In this document: piece after piece, positions 8,775 through 14,956 of the stretch
Layout: the number at the start of each line of letters is the position of its first letter
Position numbering within the stretch: the first letter of the stretch is position 1
Origin: Monosiga brevicollis MX1
Lineage: Eukaryota; Opisthokonta; Choanoflagellata; Craspedida; Salpingoecidae
DNA length: 14,956 bases
Assembly (NCBI RefSeq): GCF_000002865.3
Contig: NW_001865077.1
Location: 259,867-274,822 of the forward strand
Reading direction: 5' to 3'
Notes under the pieces: model-generated
The model's database searches: none
Told to the model about the DNA's origin: nothing
The model's input: only the letters and a program-made list of their open reading frames with translations
Translations under genes and position numbers: made by a program

Positions 8775-9114
8775 TTTTTTGAAAGAAGTTGATTTAAGAG
8801 GGTGTTGTTGATGGAAAGAGAAGAGATGTCAGCAGAAAGGCAGAGGGCAGCAGTATCATGTGGTAGCATTGTCTTGTAAAGTGTGACAATTGACACTCTA
8901 TCGCTTGGGCGTTGGTCGGGACGTTGTGTGTGTGTGTGTGACGGTCGGGGCGTGCGGATGCCGGCGTGCGCGCGCGCTGGTGTGACTCAGGGTTCTTGGG
9001 CATCAGGGGGTGGCTCTTGGTTGGGCGGCATGCTACAGGGTTGGGGTGTGCAGGGGAAACGTTTTTGACGAGTGGTGTGTGGGTGTGGGTGCAAGTTGCG
9101 TCGGAGCAGGACAG
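8472..9114. promoter_or_regulatory. Divergent intergenic region between the ethanolamine kinase and gene D
   Basis: About 640 bp between two divergent start codons, expected to hold both promoters and 5' UTRs. It contains a long CA tract (8706-8772) and a shorter GT run near 8925-8940, which are reverse complements and could pair in a single strand. I see no coding exon or clear TATA box. Confidence 0.55.
8706..8772. repeat. (CA)33 microsatellite
   Basis: A perfect CA run of 67 nt, followed by CC and T7. It lies 235 bp upstream of the kinase start codon. Confidence 0.97.
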
Positions 9115-9994
9115 ATGTCGTGCTTGGCCGCGACGCGACGTGTGGGCCGCTGGCGAGGGCTGGCCCGCGGGCGGCGGGAAGCCCACGGGACACGTGCTGC
9201 GTCCGCGCCGTCTGCCCCACCGTCGGGTGGTGAAGGCTCTGCCAACTCTTCAGCCTCGACGCAGGAGCAGCTCTGGCGCGGATTTGTGAGCTTGTTTGAT
9301 GAGTTTTCGCAGCGATCCACGCAGCCTCGCGCGCAGGTCACCCGTGACTGGTGCGTCAGCCTGCCTCTCTTCACCCGGCCGAACCTCTACGGGGTCTCAT
9401 GTGTGCGGGCGTTGTGCCAAATGGATGCCGTTTGCATAGGCACATGTCGCGATTGATTTTGGTGCTGATTCCTCCGGCGTTGGTGCAATCCTGCTTGTGG
9501 TACCTCGGTGATCCGCCGCCGGTTGCCCCAAAGCCTCAGGCCGTCGTTGCCCCACCAGCAGCGGATACCCCGCCGCCCTCGCTCACGGGGCCAGCTACAG
9601 AGACTGCACCACAGTTCAAACAGGAGCAGATCCCGGACAGACAAAGCGAGGTTGTGCGTCTCGAAACAGAAATGACGTAAGTTGCTCCGTGCTGTCCGCT
9701 CAGCGCCCTCGGCTCTTTTCGCTGTTGCGATGTTATACTTCTGTTGTTGAATCCAGAGTTGGAGCACCTGTCCACTCACCTTCCTTGTGCATCAGAGCCA
9801 TGGCGGCGCGCCTGCAAGCGCTGGAGGCGCAATTGGCTTTGGTCCACGCCAAGCCACCGAGTACATCGCCAGTTTGGACCTATGACCCCACACGAACCTG
9901 GTCAGAGTGGTGGCACCAATGCCAAGACAGCTCGATCGCAGCCGCGGGCGCAGCGCTCGGACGAGTGTCGGAAAACCAGAACGATCACCAATAG
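9115..9994 (+). CDS. Predicted mitochondrial single-pass membrane protein with coiled coil (gene D, unrecognised)
   Basis: I do not recognise the family. Exons: 9115-9350, 9440-9676, 9796-9994; 223 aa. Introns are 89 and 119 nt with donors GTGCGT and GTAAGT, both interrupting codons at phase 2, and acceptors GCATAG and GCATCAG. Residues 1-30 are rich in Arg, Ala and Ser with a single acidic residue after position 21, as in mitochondrial presequences. Residues 48-66 look amphipathic (QLWRGFVSLFDEF). Residues 83-102 form one hydrophobic segment (RLILVLIPPALVQSCLWYLG). A Pro/Ala-rich linker follows. About 143-176 is a heptad-like coiled coil (VVRLETEM joined to AARLQALEAQLALV), made continuous only by the chosen acceptor. 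The tail is Trp-rich (WSEWWHQC). A small organelle inner-membrane scaffold or assembly factor would fit, but that is inference. An in-frame upstream ATG at 9010 is possible. Confidence 0.7.
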
Positions 9995-10050
9995 CCAACC
10001 CTAACATGTAAACGAATTTAAGAGTATCTTCAAGTACCCCCTCTTATGTT

Positions 10051-10056
10051 AATAAA
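10051..10056 (+). promoter_or_regulatory. Poly(A) signal AATAAA of gene D
   Basis: AATAAA lies 57 nt after the TAG of gene D and is followed by a GT-rich stretch (TGTGTGTCTGTG), which fits a downstream GU-rich element. Confidence 0.65.
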
Positions 10057-10452
10057 AGGATGTGTGTGTCTGTGCGCGCGCGTGTGCGTGTGCATGTGTG
10101 TGTAATCCCTGTTGCTGTGCCCTGTGTCGGACAGCTCGGTGCACATGCACAGTCGGTGGTTGTCTACTCATCTGCCAAGCACGTCGCTGATCTCCGCGAA
10201 TATCCCCAATGCTCACCAAACGCCAAGGGGTTGCTTGCCAATGAGACCCACGGACTTGCTCATCACATCCATGATGCATGATAACGCCCACACGTTCGAC
10301 CACACATTCAACCGATCACCCCTCCCACACACCATTCGCAATAAAAATGATGACAAATTTGTGATGACGTAATGCGCTCCCATACGTTTTTGTGTGTGTG
10401 TGATGTACACACGTAACACGTAACGTACCTTAGGGGCGCGCATGCGTAGGGA

Positions 10453-10455
<3 letters not shown>

Positions 10456-10489
<34 letters not shown>
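10456..10489. repeat. (TC)17 microsatellite
   Basis: Perfect TC run of 34 nt between genes D and E. Confidence 0.95.
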
Positions 10490-10491
<2 letters not shown>

Positions 10492-10825
10492 CTTCGGCTC
10501 CAACGTCTAAGTGGCCTCATGATCAGTCCTGCGCGTGCACGGCTGGCTGGCTGGCTGGTGCATGTACGTGTTCATGTCGTGATGCTCTCTGTTGATCGCC
10601 ATCATCACTTGCTGCTCTGGCATGGAGCTGGCTGGTGGCGGCTTGGCGCTCGGTCAACAGCCATTTTCCTTTCTTCCCCCCCCCCCCCTCCCATCCAGTC
10701 TTGCATGCTACAAACCTGGGCAGCACTTGTCACTGGCGCTCCCAACATCCTGTATTGAGCGTCTTGGCATTGTCCCCCGGGCCCCAATCTTAAATCTTTC
10801 TGCCATTGCCTCGGTCCACGTCCTT

Positions 10826-10861
10826 GGTTCACGTCTCGGTTCACGTCTCGGTTCACGTCTC
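10826..10861 (+). repeat. 12-nt tandem repeat GGTTCACGTCTC, three perfect copies
   Basis: Three identical copies, with a diverged fourth copy upstream (GGTCCACGTCCT from 10813) and the start of another downstream. They sit 19-54 nt before ATG 10880. Each holds a CACGTC core. In the frame of gene E they would read Leu-Gly-Ser-Arg, so both a 5' UTR/promoter element and a coding repeat are possible. Confidence 0.85.
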
Positions 10862-10879
10862 GGTCCAACACCGCCAAAC

Positions 10880-11266
10880 ATGGGTCTGTTTAAGAAGCAT
10901 CATCATCATCATCACCACCACAGCGACCAGCAGCCGGCCGACAAGCACAGCTCTGCGGGCCTGGACAGCCCCGTCAGCGGCCGTAGCCGCAACGTCGCCC
11001 CTAGCGCCACACCTTCGACCCAGCACGTGCAGTGCGAGGTCCACCGCACCGTTGCGCACGCCAACACGCACGTCCGCATGATCGAGATTCAACAACCCAC
11101 AGCTTCCCGTCATGTTGACGTTGATTGGGCCGTCAACACCAAGGCGCCTTTTGAAGAGGCACACAACCGCAGTGCCACCACCTCAACGGCGTCTTCCGCC
11201 ACCGGATCACCCCGTATCCACCGCCGCCGCAGCTGGGTCTCCCGACTCGTCACCTCGGACCTCTAA
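10880..11266 (+). CDS. Small protein with natural octahistidine run and PDZ-ligand-like C-terminus (gene E, unrecognised)
   Basis: Single exon, 128 aa, from ATG 10880 (CCAAACATGG). I do not recognise the family. It starts MGLFKK, followed by eight histidines at 7-14 (CAT five times, then CAC three times). A Ser/Pro/Ala-rich stretch follows to about residue 55. A more ordered-looking part then holds HVQCEVHRTVAHANTHVR, IEIQQ and DVDWAV. The end is basic: HRRRSW contains an Arg-Arg-Arg-Ser site of the basophilic kinase type. The last residues are VTSDL, where Ser at -2 and Leu at 0 fit a class I PDZ ligand. The histidine run could bind metal ions, but this is inference. Gly2 is present, but Lys6 is against N-myristoylation. 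ATG 10622 is in frame and would add 86 residues of low-complexity sequence; I prefer 10880. Confidence 0.65.
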   Translation: MGLFKKHHHHHHHHSDQQPADKHSSAGLDSPVSGRSRNVAPSATPSTQHVQCEVHRTVAHANTHVRMIEIQQPTASRHVDVDWAVNTKAPFEEAHNRSATTSTASSATGSPRIHRRRSWVSRLVTSDL

Positions 11267-11597
11267 GCCCAGCGAAACGGCCGTCCCACGACTCGCTAAA
11301 ATCCCAGTCTGTCCCCATAACGGAGCGAATAAATGATGGCTAAACAAGAGTCTTTTCATGTTAGCAAGAGTCATGTAAATTATTAGTGTGTTTGTCTTCT
11401 CCTGACCCGACCCTCCCGGCCAATTGATTGCCAGCTGAGCTGGCTTGTGTCTATGTATCATTGCCTTCTTTTCCATCGATTATTTCACGCGTCCAACCTG
11501 CTTCTGGGCTGGGCAAGATCATTGACACAGGTGCTAAACATGTTTTGACACGGCACAAATGTCCGGCCGCCTTATGGGCAACAAGGTACCAGCTCTG
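11267..11597. other. Convergent 3' region between gene E and the syntaxin-17-like gene
   Basis: 331 bp between two stop codons on opposite strands, with no coding signal. AATAAA for gene E is at 11328. I see no strict minus-strand AATAAA for the SNARE gene; AATAAT (minus strand) occurs near 11480. Confidence 0.6.
11328..11333 (+). promoter_or_regulatory. Poly(A) signal AATAAA of gene E
   Basis: AATAAA lies 62 nt after the TAA of gene E, nearly the same spacing as in gene D. Confidence 0.65.
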
Positions 11598-13381
11598 CTA
11601 TTGCAGCCCACTAGCTGTGGCTTGTGTCTGGCGCTTGTTGTTGCGGTTGAGCTGCACGCAGGAACCGAAAAGCACAACATCAAACACGCCGTGAGACCGA
11701 CCCACCCAGCATTGGGAAGAGCTAAACCAAGGCCGGTCAACGTACCCAACCGCCCATGCCAGCGCCCACGGAGGCGCCAGCGCCCACGCCAATCAGCGCC
11801 CCCACCTGCGACACACATGGCCCAAGAGTAGCAAGGAGAAGAAAAAAAGGGCGAATGAGCCCACGGCGGGACACTGGCGCCGTGTGGCGTTACAGGGGTC
11901 ATGGATGTTTGACCAGTCGTGATTAGGTCGTACGCACCGGTCCAGCAACTACCAGGCCTGTCAATCCTACTAGGCTGCCCACGGTGAGTGCACCTCGGGC
12001 ACCAGACAACCAAGTCTTGTTCTCATTCGTCTACGACACAAGGGCAAATGATCGAAAAGACCCAAGCCATGGGTGCGGGCCAAAAGGCCAACGGTTCACC
12101 AACAGCGAGACACAGCAGTGAGCAGACAGTTGGTGGGTCACACGTATGATGTATGGGCAGACTTGTTGCGCCACAAGCATGTGCAATCGTCACGCACCTG
12201 TGCCAACTCTTTTGCGCCCTGGGTGATCCGAGCCTGAGAGGAGACCAAGTGGCTCTCAATGTCATCCAGCTTGTCGCGTTGTACGGCCAATGCTGCACGA
12301 ACGTCCTCCGCAATGCCAATGACCAAGTCTTGTGTCTTCAGTTGGCAAAAAAAAAGGAAAAAAAAAAAAAGGAAAAAAAAAAAAAGGACGAGATGAAAAT
12401 AAAAAAAGGGCGCGGGGGTGGGGGTGGGGGTGAGAGGCCGTGGTAGCTTTACCTGAGCAAGGTCTTGAGCTTGTTGAAGGAGGCCAGGATCGGCTGCCTG
12501 TTGAGAAGGTGGGATGACCAGGAGAGGGACTTGGCTTGCTGAGCGTGATTTATGGCTCTCAAGCGGATCCGTGTCTTCTTGGTCGCCGACAAGAAGCGGA
12601 TCAGTTGTGGGGTCTCGAGCCCGTGCTGCAGAGTCATATGAACACGCAACGCCGCGTGAGCAAAGGATGAATGGGGCACGGTGACTGGGAACAGACGTGT
12701 GTGCGATAACAAAGGTCGACTCACGGGTCTTGAGCTTGTCTGAAGCACGGCGCAAAATGTCGGTCGCGCGCTCGATGGCGTCTTCAATCTGTTGTCGATG
12801 GAACAGAACGGAAAGTAACGCAAGAAAGAAAAGTCATCAAGAGGCCGCGGGAAGATGGTGAGAGAAAAGGTGGCGATGCAAGTGGGTGGGTGGGACACAC
12901 AAATTGGAAGCGGTGCATTTAACGACTGATGGAGGCATTTGAGGGCCAAACCTGTTCGAGGCTGTCTTGGTATTCGTCTTGCATGTCTCGCGGGGCATCG
13001 TGCAAGAGTTGGACAAATTCGGCAAGGTGCTGTCGGAGGCGTTGTAAGAGCCCCTGCACCCTTGCATGCGCTCGGTGCAGGTCTGACCGGTGCTCTGGAT
13101 GAGCCGTTGTGACGCCGTTCATCTGAACCTGTAAGTATACCGTGTGTAAAGAAGAAACGGCAGAATAAGAAAAAAAAGAAGGAAAGGAGAACGAAAGAGC
13201 GAGGAGAGGAGAGGGAAGGATAGCCAAGGGTGGGCTACATGCGGCTGGGGCTGGGAGAAAAGGTGGGGTCGCGACTGACCAGGCGTTCGAGTTGGCGCAG
13301 TGCACCGGTGAGGTCCTGGTTGCGAATGGTGCTGCGCAAGCTATCCAAGCGAAGCTTCAGAGCGGCGGGACGCGTCTCCAT
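11598..13381 (-). CDS. STX17: Syntaxin-17-like Qa-SNARE with glycine-zipper membrane hairpin
   Basis: Exons: 13381-13280, 13128-12952, 12788-12725, 12625-12453, 12335-12198, 12030-11938, 11805-11746, 11651-11598. All phases close, giving 286 aa (animal syntaxin 17 is about 300). ATG 13381 sits in CACAATGG. Residues 1-115 are helical and Leu/Gln-rich, matching the N-terminal three-helix region of syntaxins. A linker of about 115-158 is polar. The SNARE helix runs from about 160 to 223; in VQRDKLDDIESHL, Gln191 is the likely zero-layer residue. Two hydrophobic Gly-rich segments follow, at about 229-248 (GALTVGSLVGLTGLVVAG) and 250-269 (VGALIGVGAGASVGAG), then a short polar, basic tail (LNRNNKRQ). 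A paired Gly-rich hairpin after a Qa-SNARE helix is the hallmark of syntaxin 17, which in animals drives autophagosome-lysosome fusion and also acts at the ER. Assignment rests on layout and motifs, not on a search. Introns are 94-167 nt; donors include GTGCGT twice and GTACGT. Confidence 0.87.
12336..12452 (-). other. Intron 4 of the syntaxin-17-like gene with extreme polypyrimidine and C-rich tracts
   Basis: A 117-nt intron, donor GTAAAG, acceptor CAACTGAAG. On the transcribed strand it is almost wholly pyrimidine: C5 blocks separated by single A, then three long T tracts up to the acceptor. The plus strand carries four G runs (12408-12410, 12414-12418, 12420-12424, 12426-12430) that fit a G-quadruplex. 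Confidence 0.85.
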
Positions 13382-14029
13382 TGTGCCTGGTTCGGGTCAC
13401 AGCAAAGAGGGAGAGGAGACAACAGAGAGAGAGAGAGAGAGAAAGAGGGAGGGAGAGAGACGAGAGAAGAGAGACGATGCAGTGAGGATGAGCGGCGTAG
13501 GCAGGAGGAACGAGGGGCCTGCGTCACGGACTGACTGTTACTGTCGTTGGCAATGGCGGCGGCAACGTCACGAGCAAGACGCGCGGTGAGGCGTTGATAT
13601 CAATGTCAAAAGAAGAAAGACCTGGTCCCAACTAATCAAATGATGGTCAATGCCCCTGGTCATCCACAGCTGATGAGGTGTTCAAGGCGATGGCAGCGAG
13701 GGGGTCACGGGCGTTATCGAGCCGCGCTGCCGTTTTGTTGTTGTTGTTGTTGTTTTTTGGCTTTTTTTCTTGCGAGCAGATACTGGAAAAGTAAAATACC
13801 AGATGCATGCAAAGGGCTGGCACGAAATGAAGTGTGAAGGGGGGCTGAAATACTTTTTAGGCCTTTAGCAAAGTTGTAACAAATTAGAGGTAACGGATTC
13901 AAGGTTAGAGGGAAACACGAGAGTGTGCCTTTTGTCATTCTGTCAGAGAAAGCAAGGGAAAGCCAAAGAGATGTAGAGAGAGAGACTCGCGAGAGAGATT
14001 TTGACAGAGAGAGAAGAGAACCGCGAGAG

Positions 14030-14120
14030 GTAAAACGAGAGGGAAAACGAGGGAAAACGAGAGAGTTGAGAGCGAGACAAAGACCAGCAAGAGGTACGAA
14101 TCAACAAGAGCGAAAACGAG
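14030..14120. repeat. AAAACGAG repeats in a purine-rich region
   Basis: AAAACGAG occurs at 14032, 14044, 14054 and again at 14113 in a region made almost only of A and G. The first three are spaced 10-12 nt apart, about one helical turn. Confidence 0.7.
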
Positions 14121-14372
14121 AGACAAAGGTTGCGTGTGTGCAGTTGAGTTGTTATTTTCTACCGAAGGTTGACTTCGGGGCACCGGGGCATCCGGTACGT
14201 CGCGCGCGCTCGCGTGGTGTGTGTGTGTGTGCGGGAGAGTATTGGGTGATGATGATGAGGATGAGGATGTGGTGGTGGTGGTGGGTGCTTGGGTGGTGCA
14301 GGAGGGGTTAGGGTCATCTGGGGAAAGGCGGGGGCAGCGGGGATAGCACGAAGAACGCCTTATATTCATCCC

Positions 14373-14395
14373 TTTTTTTTTTTTTTTTTTTTTTT
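14373..14395. repeat. Poly(T) tract, 23 nt
   Basis: Uninterrupted T run in the region upstream of gene G. Confidence 0.95.
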
Positions 14396-14662
14396 GTTAC
14401 CATTGGCGCCTCTCACTCGGATTTGGGTCCTTCCTTCCCGCTGCCTACCGACCGCGGCTGCTGCGCCTTTGACAGGTGCTTGGTCAGTCTGCCTGGTTCT
14501 GCCTTGCCTTGACCATTTCAAACATCTTCTCTCTCTCCTTCCTCCTCCTCCCCTTGTCTCGCTTCCTCTCCACCCACAACCGCTACATTCCTCTCTCCTT
14601 GCTCCATCCCGCGCCTCGCGTGCTCGCTCATAAAAGGTATTTGGGTCCTAGAATTTGGGAGG

Positions 14663-14956
14663 ATGGAGGTGCAGATTGCGCCCTTGAAGGCCGCGCCGAC
14701 GGTGCCGCTGCACCGTGCCTTTAAGCCAGACGAGACGGAGCGCAGTGTGTGGACCCATCTCGTCAACGCTCGCCTCGGTCTTTCCCTCAATCTCCTCAAG
14801 GATCCTCGACGCCGTGCCTTGGCATCATGTCGTCGTCAGCGCCCCGCTCGCGTGACCATCGACAGCCAGTATGGCCAAAAAGCCCTGGCCGAGTGTGAAC
14901 AAACCCTCGTGGATGAGGTGGCTCGCTACGTCCAACACACCCGCACTGCCCTAACG
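14663..14956 (+). CDS. Unrecognised protein, 5' part only (gene G)
   Basis: An open frame from ATG 14663 (GGAGGATGG) runs through all 98 codons to the window end with no stop. I do not recognise it. The protein starts MEVQIAPLKAAP, then appears helical: ERSVWTHLVNARLGLSLNLL, a basic segment (DPRRRALASCRRQRP), then VTIDSQYGQKALAECEQTL and DEVARYVQHTRTAL. Codon use is GC-rich at third positions, like the other genes here, which supports coding. There is no in-frame stop close upstream, so translation could start earlier, or the AAAG/GTATTT at 14633-14641 could be a splice donor of an upstream exon. Confidence 0.65.
   Translation, partial: MEVQIAPLKAAPTVPLHRAFKPDETERSVWTHLVNARLGLSLNLLKDPRRRALASCRRQRPARVTIDSQYGQKALAECEQTLVDEVARYVQHTRTALT

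Larger units (their letters stand above)
9995..10879. other. Intergenic region between genes D and E
   Basis: 885 bp with no exon I can defend. It holds the 3' UTR of D, mixed GT/GC alternating sequence at about 10062-10104, a second AATAAA at 10340, a TC microsatellite, a C11-rich tract near 10677-10690, and a 12-nt tandem repeat just before gene E. The frame of gene E stays open leftwards to ATG 10622, so part of this could be coding. Confidence 0.5.
13382..14662. promoter_or_regulatory. Divergent intergenic region between the syntaxin-17-like gene and gene G
   Basis: About 1.28 kb between divergent start codons. No exon can be defended; long open frames here are low-complexity. From left to right: a GA-rich stretch (13424-13475), a GTT run (13735-13753), a GA-rich region with AAAACGAG repeats (about 13960-14125), a GT run (14216-14231), GAT/GGT triplet runs (14247-14283), a T23 tract (14373-14395), and a long CT-rich stretch (14524-14600) leading to gene G. 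The CT-rich stretch may hold its transcription start. ATAAAAG at 14630 resembles a TATA box but lies only 33 nt before the ATG. Confidence 0.5.

Noticed and set aside
9744-9795. Earlier acceptor (AATCCAG) for gene D exon 3
   Set aside because: It is in phase, but it would insert a stretch that breaks the coiled coil and includes a pyrimidine tract and CTCAC branch-like sequence better explained as intron.
10898-10921. His8 as a cloning-vector tag
   Set aside because: It mixes CAT and CAC, follows MGLFKK within a long native frame, and has no vector sequence around it; eukaryotic 3' signals follow.
14308-14313. TTAGGG as telomere repeat
   Set aside because: A single unit in G-rich sequence; no tandem array.
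13925-14369. Open frames of more than 120 codons on both strands upstream of the SNARE gene
   Set aside because: They are produced by GA/CT-rich and GT-rich simple sequence (Arg-Glu or Ser-Leu runs) that has few stops by composition.
1-14956. Bacterial or phage defence system, CRISPR array, tRNA or rRNA genes
   Set aside because: No spaced direct repeats of CRISPR type, no cloverleaf or rRNA-like sequence noticed; gene structure is eukaryotic throughout.

Overview
The window looks like intron-rich nuclear DNA of a unicellular eukaryote. Coding exons are short, and they are separated by GT..AG introns of roughly 90-185 nt. Dinucleotide and homopolymer repeats sit between and inside genes. Poly(A) signals (AATAAA) follow two stop codons at about 60 nt. 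Gene content (a syntaxin-17-type SNARE and an animal-like ethanolamine kinase), GC-rich exons and intron size would suit a choanoflagellate such as Monosiga; that is inference, not proof. I see no bacterial operon, CRISPR array, tRNA or rRNA.

Layout: (A) minus strand 3153-497, a nine-exon gene for an unrecognised low-complexity protein with Met/Asn-Gln, Ala/Ser and basic stretches and a C-terminal coiled-coil-like part. (B) plus strand 4120-5543, a Gln-rich protein with two diverged tandem copies of one module and a C-terminal zinc-knuckle-like motif; its 5' end carries a reading-frame break. (C) minus strand 8471-6454, a seven-exon ethanolamine kinase with intact catalytic motifs. (D) plus strand 9115-9994, a three-exon protein with an Arg-rich mitochondrial-type N-terminus, one hydrophobic segment and a coiled coil. 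(E) plus strand 10880-11266, a small single-exon protein with eight histidines in a row and a possible PDZ-ligand C-terminus. (F) minus strand 13381-11598, an eight-exon syntaxin-17-like Qa-SNARE with a glycine-zipper double membrane hairpin. (G) plus strand 14663 to the window end, the 5' part of an unrecognised gene.

Genes alternate in strand. A/B, C/D and F/G diverge from shared upstream regions of about 0.6-1.3 kb that are rich in repeats. B/C and E/F converge. C makes phosphoethanolamine, the first step to phosphatidylethanolamine, and F belongs to the membrane fusion machinery that in animals acts on autophagosomes. Phosphatidylethanolamine is the lipid to which ATG8 is conjugated in autophagy, but I see no sign that the two genes are functionally linked here beyond being in the same 7 kb.

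The exon models were assembled by hand from reading frame, splice consensus and phase. Those of C, D and F close in frame at every junction. Those of A (exons 1-4 and 6) and the 5' end of B remain uncertain.
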